The position numbers and the translations under genes are program-made. From an uncultured Pelagibacteraceae bacterium (GTDB taxonomy: Bacteria > Pseudomonadota > Alphaproteobacteria > Pelagibacterales > Pelagibacteraceae): 64,000 nt of DNA. Under the pieces are notes generated by a model. It did not search any database. It saw only the letters and a program-made list of their open reading frames with translations, and was not told where the DNA came from. How positions within the stretch are numbered: position 1 is the first letter of the stretch; each line of letters opens with the position of its first letter. Positions 42,472 through 52,131 of this stretch are shown one piece after another. The stretch spans positions 1 through 64,000 of the forward strand of contig CACJOA010000002.1 of NCBI GenBank assembly GCA_902594915.1, read 5' to 3'.

Positions 42472-44565
42472 ATGCCAAAAAAAAAGAAAAAAACAAAAAA
42501 AAAATATTACAAGAAAAATAAGAAGAAAAAACTTAAGCCAAGAAAAAAATTTAGAGCAAATAAAAAAACCTCAAAAAAATTAAAAAGAAAAAAAACAAAA
42601 AAAATTAGTAAAAATAACGACTCATCAACTCAAGAACTAATTTTTAAGACTCGCCCAGAATGGGTAAAAAGTGGTTTAGCTAATAAATCCCAATATCAAA
42701 ATAAATATAATGAGTCGATCAAAAACGGTAATTCCTTTTGGAAAAAGGAAGGAAAAAGAATAACTTGGATAAAACCCTACAAAAAAATAAAAGATGTAAA
42801 ATTTAGTAAGACAGAGGTAAAAATTAAATGGTTTGAAGATGGAACTCTAAATGCTTCAGCAAATTGTATTGATAGGCACTTAAAGGACAAGAAAGATAAA
42901 ACTGCAATAATTTGGGTTGGAGATGATCCAAACGATGTTCAGAAAATTTCTTACAAACAACTTCATCAAAAAGTATCAAAAGCAGCTAATGGTTTAAAAA
43001 GATTAGGAATTAAAAAAGGTGACAGAGTGACAATTTATTTAACTATGATACCAGAGCTTGCAATTTTAATGCTTGCTTGTGCAAGGATAGGAGCTGTACA
43101 TTCAATAATTTTTGGAGGTTTTTCAGCAGAATCTATATCTGGTAGAGTTAATGACTGTAAGTCAGAGTATATTATAACTGCAGATGAAGGGGTTCGAGGA
43201 GGAAAGATTATCCCATTGAAATCAACTACTGATGAAGCTTTAACAAATTGTCCTAATGTAAAAAAATGTATCGTTGTTAAACGAACTGGAAATTATGTTT
43301 ATTGGAATAATGATAGAGATATTTGGTATGATGATTTGATTAAAGATGTATCAAATTATTGTGAGCCTGAAGAAATGAATGCTGAAGATCCCCTTTTTAT
43401 TCTGTATACATCTGGATCAACCGGAAAACCAAAAGGTGTTCTACACACAACAGGGGGATACATGGTGTATGCCTCAATGACACATCAATACATCTTTAAT
43501 TATAAACCTAAAGATATTTATTGGTGTACTGCAGATATCGGTTGGGTAACTGGTCATAGTTATATTATCTATGGACCTTTATCTAATGGAGCAACAACAA
43601 TAATGTTTGAAGGAGTTCCAAACTATCCAGACAGTTCAAGATGGTGGCAAATTGTAGATAAGTTTAAAGTTAATACTTTTTACACTGCTCCTACAGCAAT
43701 TCGAGCTCTAATGCGAGAAGGTGAAGGTCCTGTAAACAAAACTTCAAGAAAATCCTTAAAATTGTTAGGAACTGTTGGTGAGCCTATCAATCCCGAAGCT
43801 TGGATGTGGTACTACAAGACCGTAGGAAATTCAAAATGCCCAATAGTTGACACTTGGTGGCAAACTGAAACAGGTGGAATTCTAATAGCTCCACAAACAG
43901 GTGCTATACCTCTTAAACCTGGGTCAGCCACAAAACCATTTTATGGAATAAAGCCGGCAATAGTAGACAAAGATGGTAAAGAAATAAAAGGAGCAGGAGA
44001 GGGAAGACTTTGTATTTCACAGTCTTGGCCTGGTCAAATGAGAACTGTTTTTGGAGACCATCAAAGATTCATCGATACTTATTTTTCACAATTTGACGGT
44101 AAATATTTTACTGGTGATGGATGCCGAAGAGATAAAGATGGTTACTATTGGATTACTGGTCGAGTAGATGATGTTATAATTGTGTCAGGTCATAATTTGG
44201 GTACAGCAGAAATTGAAAGTGCTTTTGTAGCACATCCAAAGGTTGCTGAAGCTGCAGTTGTTGGATACCCTCACGATATTAAAGGCAATGGACTATATTG
44301 CTACGTCACTTTAAATGCAGGTGAAAATGAAACTGGAGATTTAGATAGAGAGTTAAAACTTTGGGTAAGAAAACAAATTGGTCCTTTAGCAACCCCAGAT
44401 CTAATTCACTTTACTCCTGGTCTTCCTAAAACAAGGTCTGGTAAAATTATGAGAAGAATTTTAAGAAAAATTGCTGCTAATGAGCACGAACAACTTGGAG
44501 ATACAACAACATTAGCTGATCCAAGTGTTGTTGAAAGTTTAGTCGAAAATAGGAAAAATAATTAA
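42472..44565 (+). CDS. acs: Acetyl-CoA synthetase with Lys-rich N-terminal extension
   Basis: 697 residues; typical Acs has about 650. The extra N-terminus is extremely basic: 27 Lys and 3 Arg in the first 47 residues. From about residue 60 the normal enzyme follows: [67 protein letters not shown] and [15 protein letters not shown], with the regulatory Lys near the end. No in-frame ATG occurs until LTMIPELA (about residue 190), so the tail is probably translated. It activates acetate; the solute symporter pair downstream probably imports it. Confidence 0.95.
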   Translation: MPKKKKKTKKKYYKKNKKKKLKPRKKFRANKKTSKKLKRKKTKKISKNNDSSTQELIFKTRPEWVKSGLANKSQYQNKYNESIKNGNSFWKKEGKRITWIKPYKKIKDVKFSKTEVKIKWFEDGTLNASANCIDRHLKDKKDKTAIIWVGDDPNDVQKISYKQLHQKVSKAANGLKRLGIKKGDRVTIYLTMIPELAILMLACARIGAVHSIIFGGFSAESISGRVNDCKSEYIITADEGVRGGKIIPLKSTTDEALTNCPNVKKCIVVKRTGNYVYWNNDRDIWYDDLIKDVSNYCEPEEMNAEDPLFILYTSGSTGKPKGVLHTTGGYMVYASMTHQYIFNYKPKDIYWCTADIGWVTGHSYIIYGPLSNGATTIMFEGVPNYPDSSRWWQIVDKFKVNTFYTAPTAIRALMREGEGPVNKTSRKSLKLLGTVGEPINPEAWMWYYKTVGNSKCPIVDTWWQTETGGILIAPQTGAIPLKPGSATKPFYGIKPAIVDKDGKEIKGAGEGRLCISQSWPGQMRTVFGDHQRFIDTYFSQFDGKYFTGDGCRRDKDGYYWITGRVDDVIIVSGHNLGTAEIESAFVAHPKVAEAAVVGYPHDIKGNGLYCYVTLNAGENETGDLDRELKLWVRKQIGPLATPDLIHFTPGLPKTRSGKIMRRILRKIAANEHEQLGDTTTLADPSVVESLVENRKNN

Positions 44566-45185
44566 AATCTCAAACGATCACTGAATTCTTTTTTTACTAC
44601 ATTCCATTTTAAAATTACAGAGTTAAGAACAATTTTTCTATCGAGAGTTTTTAATTCTTCCGCGATAGGAGCCCACTTATATAATGATAAAGCGCTAGAG
44701 TTAAAGGGTAAATCTCTATAATAAGTTTCCCAATTAATATTGTTGAGTCTTTCCAGAAAATTCTTTTTTGAAATTTCAACTATTTCTAAAGGCATTTTAT
44801 TCGAAATTTCATCATCTAAAATTTTAAAAAAAATATCTTTCGATTTATTTAAATCTTTATAATTAAAATTCACTTTCAAGTACGAAAAGGTAAAGAAAGT
44901 TAGGTCCTGGAGTGCTACAGAGTAGATATTCCATTTAGCTAAATTTACAGAATTCATAAACTGATCATTTTCAAAATGTAAAACATATCTAGTACCCATT
45001 CTTGTTTTGAGATATCCATAGAGGGTTACTTGAGCAACCCATGCTGATTTTGTTTGTATAAAATTTTCGAGATCATCAAGACTGCTGATTTTACTTTTTG
45101 GAAGAAAAGCTTTAAACATTGCAAAAAGGTAAATCTTAAAATCTTTCCAAGATAGGTCTTTCCATGTTAATTTGTATTTCGCCAT
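44562..45185 (-). CDS. Conserved hypothetical protein
   Basis: 207 residues, no signal peptide or clear membrane helix. The central block [20 protein letters not shown] and [20 protein letters not shown] resembles a family seen in many Alphaproteobacteria without assigned function; I recall no name. It is rich in Phe, Tyr and Trp. It is convergent with acs, with a 4-base overlap, and divergent from the transporter pair, so its promoter shares the 124-base gap with theirs. Confidence 0.78.
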   Translation of the reverse strand: MAKYKLTWKDLSWKDFKIYLFAMFKAFLPKSKISSLDDLENFIQTKSAWVAQVTLYGYLKTRMGTRYVLHFENDQFMNSVNLAKWNIYSVALQDLTFFTFSYLKVNFNYKDLNKSKDIFFKILDDEISNKMPLEIVEISKKNFLERLNNINWETYYRDLPFNSSALSLYKWAPIAEELKTLDRKIVLNSVILKWNVVKKEFSDRLRF

Positions 45186-45309
45186 AAAATTACTAATTTT
45201 CGAAATTATACCTCAAAAAACCATATTTTTTGTACAATTTTAACACTTTAAATCTCTTTCATAATGGTTATGGTTTTCGCCAGTTATAACTAAAAGAGAG
45301 AGGTATATA

Positions 45310-45570
45310 ATGTCAAAACAAGAACAACACTGGGAAAAAACCAGAGGATTGTTAATAGTTACATTAGCAATTTGGTTTGTATTCTCAATTGGCATCTTTC
45401 TTTTCGGAGCTGAAATGAATGAAGTAACAGGACCATTTGGTTATCCTTTAACTTATTGGTTCACATGTCAAGGTTCTCTTGGAGCTTTCGTAATCCTAAT
45501 TTTCTGGTTTGCGAATAGACAAGAGAAGATTGATGAACAGTTCGGCTTTAGCGAAAGAGGAGATGACTAA
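45310..45570 (+). CDS. DUF4212 protein, small subunit of a sodium/solute symporter
   Basis: 86 residues with two membrane helices (about 15-32 and 50-67). WEKTRGLLIVTLAIWFVFS and the ending FANRQEKIDEQFGF are the DUF4212 signature; such proteins always precede an SSS-family permease. An AGAGAGAGG ribosome site and richer third-position G+C than neighbouring genes suggest high expression. Its stop overlaps the permease start by one base (TAATG). Confidence 0.93.
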   Translation: MSKQEQHWEKTRGLLIVTLAIWFVFSIGIFLFGAEMNEVTGPFGYPLTYWFTCQGSLGAFVILIFWFANRQEKIDEQFGFSERGDD

Positions 45571-47384
45571 TGATTAAAGGTAATTTTATAGACAATTTGC
45601 CTAAAGTTTATGGAATATATACAGGAGGTTTCCTGGCTTTCATAATCATTATGGCAATTGGAGAGCAGATGGGTATGACATCGAAAACAATTGGTATTTG
45701 TTTCGTTGCCTTCACAGTAGCCATCTATGCTATAATTGGTTATCTATCACGTACAGCACAAGCTGACGCGTATTACGTAGCTGGAAGACAAGTACCAACC
45801 GTGTTTAACGGAATGGCGACAGCAGCAGATTGGATGTCTGGTGCATCATTCGTTGCAATGGCAGGTGGTATTTACTTTAAGGGTTACGGTTACATGGCGC
45901 TTCTTGTAGGTTGGACTGGTGGATATGTGTTAGTTGCATCTTTATTAGCACCTTACCTAAGAAAATTTGGCTGTTACACAGTTCCAGATTTTATTGGTAC
46001 AAGATATGGTGGTAATTTGAGTAGATTCATGGCGGTAGTAGTTTTAACTGTTGCTTCATTTACTTATGTGACTGCACAAATTAACGCTACAGGTACAATT
46101 GCATCTGTTGCACTTGATATTCCATTCCAATACGCAGTTTACGTTGGATTAGTAAGTATCTTACTATGCTCAATGTTAGGTGGTATGAGGGGAGTAACTT
46201 GGACACAGGTAGCGCAATATATCGTACTAATCATAGCTTACTTATTACCAGTATTCTGGATCAGTAACAAAATGGGTGCAGGTTTTTTCCCACACTTTAT
46301 GTTAGCTGATGAAGTAGCTAGAATTGGTGAACTAGAACAACAGTTTGGTTTTGTTAAAAACGCAGCTGCTGATCTAAAATCAGTTCCAAAGGGATTAGCT
46401 GGAATAACTAAAGCTCACTCAGCAGTAAACGCTTCACCTTGGGCATTTATTTCATTAGCACTAGCAATGATGATGGGAACAGCTTCATTGCCTCATGTTA
46501 TGATGAGATATTTCACTACTCCAAGTGTAAAAGCAGCTAGAAAATCAGTAGGTTGGTCATTATTTTTTATCTTCCTACTTTATTCTTCAGCTCCAATGCT
46601 AGCGACACTGTCTAAGTTATCATTGATAGATCCAACATTACCTACTGGTATTATTGGAAAATCAATAGCAGAAGTTCAAGCTATAGATTGGTATCAAAAC
46701 TGGAACCAAGCAAACCTTATGTTTGTAAGCGACTTTAACGGAAATGGAACTCTTGAGTTAAATGAGTTTTTCATGGGTGGTAAAGCCGTAGTGTTAGCAA
46801 CACCAGAGATTGCTGGATTACCATATGTAATTTCAGGTCTGGTTGCTGCTGGAGGTATGGCTGCTGCCATGTCGACAGCTGATGGTTTAATTCTAGCAAT
46901 TGCAAACGCAATCTCACACGATGTTTACTATAAAATCATCGATCCAAAAGCTGAGACTGCTAAAAGACTAGTTGTTGCAAGGGTATTACTTGTAGTAATT
47001 GGTTTTGCTGGAGCGACAATCGCAGCGCTTGAGATCCAAGGTATTTTAGGTTCAGTAATCTGGGCTTTTGACTTTGCGATGTCAGGATTATTCTTCCCAC
47101 TCGTACTTGGTGTATGGTGGAAGAGAGCTAACAAAGAAGGTGCTGTTGCTGGTATGTTCTTAGGATTAGTTTCTGGTGCTGCTTACCTAATTTGGGTAAG
47201 AAACGGCGGAAGCGGATTCTTAGGAATTACTCAGTTAACGTTTGGTATCTTCGGTTCATTCGTAAGTTTAGTTTCAATGGTTGTTGTAAGTTTAATGACT
47301 TCAGAACCAAATGCAGCTACTCAGAGAATGGTTGATGAGGTTCGAGTACCTTCAGGTAAATCGATCCTTGGCAAACAACACTAA
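45570..47384 (+). CDS. actP: Sodium:solute symporter (ActP-like, probable acetate/carboxylate uptake)
   Basis: 604 residues, about 13 helices. SSS-family motifs: AQADAYYVAGRQVPTVFNGM, AATAADWMSGASFVAMAGG-like stretch, VPDFIGTRYGGNLSRFMAV and AAAMSTADGLILAIANAISHD. An EF-hand-like loop (DFNGNGTLELNE, residues 388-399) lies between helices, as in the DUF4212-linked branch. Neighbouring acs supports acetate as substrate, but lactate or another carboxylate is possible. Codons look optimised compared with flanking genes. A strong terminator follows 13 bases after the stop. Confidence 0.9.
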   Translation: MIKGNFIDNLPKVYGIYTGGFLAFIIIMAIGEQMGMTSKTIGICFVAFTVAIYAIIGYLSRTAQADAYYVAGRQVPTVFNGMATAADWMSGASFVAMAGGIYFKGYGYMALLVGWTGGYVLVASLLAPYLRKFGCYTVPDFIGTRYGGNLSRFMAVVVLTVASFTYVTAQINATGTIASVALDIPFQYAVYVGLVSILLCSMLGGMRGVTWTQVAQYIVLIIAYLLPVFWISNKMGAGFFPHFMLADEVARIGELEQQFGFVKNAAADLKSVPKGLAGITKAHSAVNASPWAFISLALAMMMGTASLPHVMMRYFTTPSVKAARKSVGWSLFFIFLLYSSAPMLATLSKLSLIDPTLPTGIIGKSIAEVQAIDWYQNWNQANLMFVSDFNGNGTLELNEFFMGGKAVVLATPEIAGLPYVISGLVAAGGMAAAMSTADGLILAIANAISHDVYYKIIDPKAETAKRLVVARVLLVVIGFAGATIAALEIQGILGSVIWAFDFAMSGLFFPLVLGVWWKRANKEGAVAGMFLGLVSGAAYLIWVRNGGSGFLGITQLTFGIFGSFVSLVSMVVVSLMTSEPNAATQRMVDEVRVPSGKSILGKQH

Positions 47385-47397
47385 ATAATATTAATTG

Positions 47398-47427
47398 AAG
47401 GGGCGATAAATTTCGCCCCTTTTATTT
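47398..47427 (+). terminator. Rho-independent terminator after the symporter genes
   Basis: A 9-bp perfect stem AAGGGGCGA/TCGCCCCTT with a 6-base loop (taaatt) followed by TTATTT, immediately after the symporter stop. It is one of only two GC-rich hairpins of this type in the window, and ends a probably highly expressed unit. Confidence 0.9.
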
Positions 47428-47455
47428 AAATATAATTACCAATATAAATTCATAA

Positions 47456-47800
47456 ATGTCTGCAAATTTTCACCCTCTAGTTTATATAATTGATTATGTG
47501 TTAGGTGTAATAATGTGGACTTTAATTGGAAGAGTAGCGATGAACATTTTTCAAAGGGAGGACTCTCATTTTTTTTTTATGAAAGTTTTTGTTAAATTTA
47601 CCAACCCTTTAATAAAAATATTTAAGCCTCTCACTCCAGCATTCATAATTCAACCTCTAGTCCCATTATATGTAGCTTGGTTTTTCTTCATGGTAAGATT
47701 TTATTTAATGCCATGGATTTTAGGATATTCAGTAATGGGGATGTTATCTTTTCCTCTTGAAAGCGAAATTTCTAGACAAATTTATCAATTTTTTAATTAA
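47456..47800 (+). CDS. Hypothetical membrane protein (YggT-like layout)
   Basis: 114 residues with hydrophobic segments at about 8-28 and 60-85. VLGVIMWTLIGRVAMNIF then KFTNPLIKIFKPLTPAFIIQ and PLVPLYVAWFFFMVRFYL recall the helix-proline-loop-helix plan of YggT, but I cannot assign it with certainty. It begins right after the terminator, so it likely has its own promoter and may run on into rpe 38 bases later. Confidence 0.78.
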   Translation: MSANFHPLVYIIDYVLGVIMWTLIGRVAMNIFQREDSHFFFMKVFVKFTNPLIKIFKPLTPAFIIQPLVPLYVAWFFFMVRFYLMPWILGYSVMGMLSFPLESEISRQIYQFFN

Positions 47801-47838
47801 ATAAAATTTTAAAAATTGATACAAGTAAATAAGTATCA

Positions 47839-48498
47839 ATGAAAAAAATACAAATATCACCCTCAATATTATCGGCTGACTTTAGCCAATTAGGTAACGA
47901 GATAAAACGGTTAGAGGATGCTGGTGCAGATATGATTCATGTAGATGTAATGGATGGTCATTTTGTTCCAAATTTGACAATTGGTCCTCCAGTAATTAAA
48001 GCCTTAAAAAAAAACTCCTCAATAATTTTTGATGTTCATTTGATGATCTCACCAGTTCACAAATACATTGAGTCTTTTGCTGATGCTGGAGCTGATATAA
48101 TCACTATTCATCCTGAAGCTACTGAAGATCTTGCCTCGTCAATTCTTAAAATTAAGAAATTTAAAAAAAAAGTTGGAATTTCTCTCAACCCAGAGACCAA
48201 AATTGATGTGATTTTAAAATTTTTAGATCAAATAGATTTAATACTTATTATGAGTGTTAATCCAGGTTTTGGTGGGCAAAAATTTATGCCAGAAGTTTTA
48301 AATAAAATAAAAGATTTAAAAAAAATTCAATTAGAGAATAATCTTGATTTTGACATAGAAATCGACGGTGGAATTAATTTTGATAATTATAAAGAAGTTA
48401 TAGAGGCAGGTGCAAACATAATTGTTTCTGGTACAACAATTTTTAAAAGTAATAATGGAGATATTAAAAAAAATATTGAATTACTGAAATCAAAATAA
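47839..48498 (+). CDS. rpe: Ribulose-phosphate 3-epimerase
   Basis: 219 residues, TIM barrel. SPSILSADFSQLGNEIKRLE, the metal site HVDVMDGHFVPNLTIG, FDVHLMISPVHKYI, IMSVNPGFGGQKFMPEVL and EIDGGINFDN are diagnostic. It interconverts ribulose- and xylulose-5-phosphate in the pentose phosphate path. It is the first of the rpe, heparinase-like, purH run conserved in Alphaproteobacteria. Confidence 0.97.
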   Translation: MKKIQISPSILSADFSQLGNEIKRLEDAGADMIHVDVMDGHFVPNLTIGPPVIKALKKNSSIIFDVHLMISPVHKYIESFADAGADIITIHPEATEDLASSILKIKKFKKKVGISLNPETKIDVILKFLDQIDLILIMSVNPGFGGQKFMPEVLNKIKDLKKIQLENNLDFDIEIDGGINFDNYKEVIEAGANIIVSGTTIFKSNNGDIKKNIELLKSK

Positions 48499-48502
48499 TT
48501 AA

Positions 48503-50113
48503 ATGATTTACATAAGTCGATTTTTTTTAAATATCCAAAATAATCTTAGAGAATTTTATTTAAATTCAAGTATTTATGATAAAAAAATTTCACGATCAAA
48601 TAATAAGAATTTAATTTATAAACCAAGCCCTTATTTACTTTCGTCAATAATAAAGTATTCAAAAAAAAAATTAAAGGTTGAAGATTTTATTTTAGAAGAT
48701 ATTTGGATAAAAAATAATATAAGTGATAAAGATTTTAAGAATTTAAATAATTTTTATTGGTTTTTTAGTTTAGATTTAAAATCATCAAAAAAAACAATTC
48801 AAACTGTGATATCAAATTGGATTAATTACAACTCTAAATATAATAGTAAAAGCTGGAATTTTGATATAACAGCAAAAAGAATTATTGCATGGTTATCTAG
48901 TCACAATCTCTCCTATGAGGAAAGCAACCAAAGATATAGAAATCAATTTAATACAATTATTCAAAAACAAACAAATCATTTAATTAATGAGATTAGTAAA
49001 TCGAAACTCATCGAAGACAAAATAATTGGATGTGCATCTATAATTTTAGTAGGCCTTTGTTATCAAGATACCAAAAATTATCTAAACTTTGGTTTGAATC
49101 TTTTAAAGAAAATTTCAAAACTTTCTCTTGATAATTATGGATTTCCAAAATCAAGAAGTATTAGTCAATTAGTATTTTATTTAAAATATTTCATCTTAAT
49201 AAGAGAGTGGTTTAAGGAATCTCAAATGGCTATGCCTGAATATATTAATGAAAGTATTTATTATATGGGTCAAGGATACGCTTTTTTTTCAAAAAATTCA
49301 GAGTCTAATTTTTTATTTAATGGTAATAATGTTTCTAATAATCAGGAATTTGATCATTACTTAAAAAGATTGGGATATAAATTTAAAAATGAAGGTCATG
49401 AGCTTGGTGGTTATGTTTTGTTAAAAAATAAAAAAGTTTGTCTAATTATGGACACTGGATCTACTCCAAATCAAAATTTTACAAAAGATTATCAGTCTGG
49501 AGCACTTTCTTTTGAAATTATCACTAATGGGAAAAAATTAATTAGTAATTGTGGATATTATAGGAAAAATAACATTCAACTCAATCGTTTATCAAAATCT
49601 ACCGCTGCTCACAGTACATTAGCTATTGATGACAATTCATCTTGTAAATTTACAAGAGCAAAAAATGAATGGTTAGTTAATAAAGGAACAAAAGTTTTAA
49701 AAAAAAACCTCATCTTTCAGACAAATTATTGGAAAATAAACGCTTCACATGATGGGTATTTAAAAAAATATAATTCTATCCATGAGAGAGAAATTGAATT
49801 TTATCCAGATAAAATGATATTTGTTGGTCTTGATAAGATCATAAAAAGAAAAGCAAATCATAACCTCAAGTTCGATATTAGATTTCATCTAGAACCAAAT
49901 GTGAGATTGATGAAAACTCAAGATAATAAAACTATTCTAATCGAATTAGATGGAGAAGGATGGAAATTCACATGTGATAATTATGATATAAATATTGATA
50001 AAGGATTATATTTCGGTAAAAAAAATTCATACACAGAAAATCTAAATATTTTTATTACTGGTATTTCAAATAATCAGACTGAAAATATCGAATGGAAAAT
50101 TGAGAAAATATAA
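48503..50113 (+). CDS. Heparinase II/III family protein
   Basis: 536 residues. The N-terminal half is helical (toroid-like, with WNFDITAKRIIAWLSSH and FPKSRSISQLVFYLKYFIL). The C-terminal half is beta-rich, with LIMDTGSTPNQNFTKDYQSG, ALSFEIITNGKKLISNCGYY and AAHSTLAIDDNSSCKF, as in alphaproteobacterial heparinase II/III-like proteins. Substrate unknown; a role in polysaccharide or envelope turnover is usually assumed. It is coupled to purH by a one-base overlap and lies 4 bases after rpe. Confidence 0.9.
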   Translation: MIYISRFFLNIQNNLREFYLNSSIYDKKISRSNNKNLIYKPSPYLLSSIIKYSKKKLKVEDFILEDIWIKNNISDKDFKNLNNFYWFFSLDLKSSKKTIQTVISNWINYNSKYNSKSWNFDITAKRIIAWLSSHNLSYEESNQRYRNQFNTIIQKQTNHLINEISKSKLIEDKIIGCASIILVGLCYQDTKNYLNFGLNLLKKISKLSLDNYGFPKSRSISQLVFYLKYFILIREWFKESQMAMPEYINESIYYMGQGYAFFSKNSESNFLFNGNNVSNNQEFDHYLKRLGYKFKNEGHELGGYVLLKNKKVCLIMDTGSTPNQNFTKDYQSGALSFEIITNGKKLISNCGYYRKNNIQLNRLSKSTAAHSTLAIDDNSSCKFTRAKNEWLVNKGTKVLKKNLIFQTNYWKINASHDGYLKKYNSIHEREIEFYPDKMIFVGLDKIIKRKANHNLKFDIRFHLEPNVRLMKTQDNKTILIELDGEGWKFTCDNYDINIDKGLYFGKKNSYTENLNIFITGISNNQTENIEWKIEKI

Positions 50114-51648
50114 TGAGAAAAATTAGAACAGCCCTAATCTCAGTTTCAAATAAAAAAGATTTATTTCCACTTTTAAAAGTTCTTAAAAATTACAATATAA
50201 AACTAATTAGTTCTGGTGGTACATATAAAAAAATTAAATCACTAAAATTTAAATGTTTAGAAGTTTCAGATTTTACAAATTCTGATGAGATTCTCGATGG
50301 AAGAGTAAAAACACTACATCCAAAAATTCATGCCGGTATACTTAACATAAGAAATAATGATTCTCATATTAAAGATATGAAAAAAAATAAATTTGAAAAT
50401 ATTGACTTAGTTATTGTTAATTTTTACCCTTTTGCGGAAACTCTTAATAAAACTAGAAATCATCATGAAATAATAGAAAATATAGATATTGGTGGACCTA
50501 GCTTGATAAGATCGGCGGCTAAAAATTACAATGATGTGACTGTAATATCATCAATTGATTTATATCCTGATTTAATCAATCAACTTAATGAAAACAACGG
50601 ATCAACTTCTTTAAGTTTTAGAAAAAAAATGTCGCAAAAAGCTTTTTCAAAAACTGCTTATTACGACACACTTATTTCAAATTATTTCAACAAAGATTCG
50701 AATATTAAATTTCCCGAGAAAAAAATTATCTATGGAAATTTGATTGAAAAATTAAGATATGGTGAAAATCCTCATCAAGAAAGTGCAATCTATTCAAAAA
50801 ACAAGAATATTGGAATAAATAAATTACATGGAAAACAACTAAGTTATAATAATTATAACGATATTTTTTCTGCTTTAAATATTTCTAAATCTTTACCTAA
50901 AAATATTGGAACAGTAATTGTAAAACACGCTAACCCCTGTGGAGTTTCAATCCTTAAAGATAAAATAGATAGTTATAAATCTGCCTTAGCATGTGATCCA
51001 ATCAGCGCTTTTGGCGGAATAGTCTCATGTAATTTTAAAGTAAGTAAGTCTTTAGCTATTGAGCTTAACAAAATTTTCTTTGAAGTAATTATCGCCGATG
51101 GATTTGATAAAGAAGCTCTTAAATTACTCAAGTCAAAGAAAAATATTAGAATAATTGATGCTAAAAATTATTCTTTAAATGGTACAATGAGATTAAGCTC
51201 CTGGAATGACATAATATTAATCCAGTCAGAGGATAAAAAAAAAATTTCTGTAAAAGATTTTAAAGTTGTATCAAAGAAGAAACCAAGCAAAACACAATTA
51301 GCAAATTTAATTTTTGCTTTTAATGTTTGCCGATATGTAAAATCTAACGCAATAGTTATCGTTGACAATCATTCTACCGTAGGTATCGGATCAGGACAGC
51401 CTAGTAGGGTTGATAGTTGCAATATAGCTATAAATAAAATGATTAAATTTAGAAAATCAGAAAATGAAATTGTTGCAGCCTCTGACGCTTTTTTTCCATT
51501 TGTTGATGGTGTGGAAAAATTAGTTCAATCAGGTGTAACAGCAATTATTCAACCTTCTGGATCAATAAGAGACAAAGAAATAATTAAGTTTGCTGATGCA
51601 ACGGAAACCGTTTTAGTATTCTCGAAAACTAGACATTTTAAACATTAG
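50113..51648 (+). CDS. purH: Bifunctional AICAR formyltransferase/IMP cyclohydrolase
   Basis: 511 residues, doing the last two steps of purine synthesis. The IMP cyclohydrolase part has SGGTYKKIKS, DGRVKTLHPKIHAGIL and DIGGPSLIRSAAKN. The transformylase part has LRYGENPHQESAIY, VKHANPCGVSI, CDPISAFGGIVS and GIGSGQPSRVDSC, ending ASDAFFPFVDGVEK and IIQPSGSIRDKE. Its end overlaps the convergent phhB gene by 11 bases. Confidence 0.97.
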   Translation: MRKIRTALISVSNKKDLFPLLKVLKNYNIKLISSGGTYKKIKSLKFKCLEVSDFTNSDEILDGRVKTLHPKIHAGILNIRNNDSHIKDMKKNKFENIDLVIVNFYPFAETLNKTRNHHEIIENIDIGGPSLIRSAAKNYNDVTVISSIDLYPDLINQLNENNGSTSLSFRKKMSQKAFSKTAYYDTLISNYFNKDSNIKFPEKKIIYGNLIEKLRYGENPHQESAIYSKNKNIGINKLHGKQLSYNNYNDIFSALNISKSLPKNIGTVIVKHANPCGVSILKDKIDSYKSALACDPISAFGGIVSCNFKVSKSLAIELNKIFFEVIIADGFDKEALKLLKSKKNIRIIDAKNYSLNGTMRLSSWNDIILIQSEDKKKISVKDFKVVSKKKPSKTQLANLIFAFNVCRYVKSNAIVIVDNHSTVGIGSGQPSRVDSCNIAINKMIKFRKSENEIVAASDAFFPFVDGVEKLVQSGVTAIIQPSGSIRDKEIIKFADATETVLVFSKTRHFKH

Positions 51649-51982
51649 TTATCTTGTCAATTTTTGCTGCCAATATAAAATCATTTTCAGACAAACCACT
51701 TATTGCATGAGTAGTTATATTTATTTTTGAATAACCCCAGCCAAATGAAATTTCGGGATGATGCCCTTCTTCTTCAGATATTTTTCCTACTTCGTTCACA
51801 AAGCTTTGGCTATCTAGAAAATTTTTAAAACTGAATTTTTTCTCTAAGAAGTAAATATTTTTTTCATTTTTTACTATATTCCAACCATCAACTTTTTTTT
51901 GATATTTATGTATTTCCGAAATATCAAACGGAGTTACTCCACCTTCACAAGGTAAACATTTTTTATTTAATAGATCACTCAT
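51638..51982 (-). CDS. phhB: Pterin-4a-carbinolamine dehydratase
   Basis: 114 residues from ATG at 51982 (MSDLLNKKCLPCEGGVTPFD). A longer reading frame would run back into the tRNA gene and is not real. The active-site stretch is SEEEGHHPEISFGWGYSKIN, then ITTHAISGLSENDFILAAKID, as in PCD/DCoH. It dehydrates 4a-hydroxytetrahydrobiopterin or takes part in pterin metabolism. No phenylalanine hydroxylase gene is nearby. It starts 6 bases after the tRNA-Gly gene and likely shares its transcript. Confidence 0.94.
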   Translation of the reverse strand: MSDLLNKKCLPCEGGVTPFDISEIHKYQKKVDGWNIVKNEKNIYFLEKKFSFKNFLDSQSFVNEVGKISEEEGHHPEISFGWGYSKINITTHAISGLSENDFILAAKIDKITNV

Positions 51983-51988
51983 AATATA

Positions 51989-52063
51989 TGGAGCGGGCAA
52001 AGGGGGTCGAACCCTCGACCTTCTCGTTGGCAACGAGACGCTCTACCACTGAGCTATACCCGC
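51989..52063 (-). tRNA. tRNA-Gly (anticodon GCC), CCA encoded
   Basis: On the minus strand a full cloverleaf can be drawn: acceptor GCGGGTA with TGCCCGC, D arm GCTC-AGTGGTA-GAGC, anticodon arm CTCGT-TGCCAAC-GAG with GCC at the centre, and T arm with GGTTCGACC. The discriminator is T and CCA is encoded in the DNA. It is the only tRNA gene I find in the window. Confidence 0.97.
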
Positions 52064-52131
52064 TTTAAAAAACATTATAGTTAGACATTTTTGCCAATTC
52101 AAGCAATTTTAAATATGGTGTATCTTAATGT

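Noticed and set aside
42472-42618. Lys-rich stretch as a separate small gene fused by a sequencing error
   Set aside because: The frame is continuous with acs and there is no stop or second start; an error cannot be excluded, but nothing shows one.
45194-45206. AATTTTCGAAATT palindrome upstream of the symporter genes
   Set aside because: Short and AT-rich; chance palindromes of this kind are frequent at this base composition.
52034-52063. Longer N-terminus for phhB running into the tRNA
   Set aside because: The extra residues are translation of tRNA-Gly; the ATG at 51982 gives the family's normal length.
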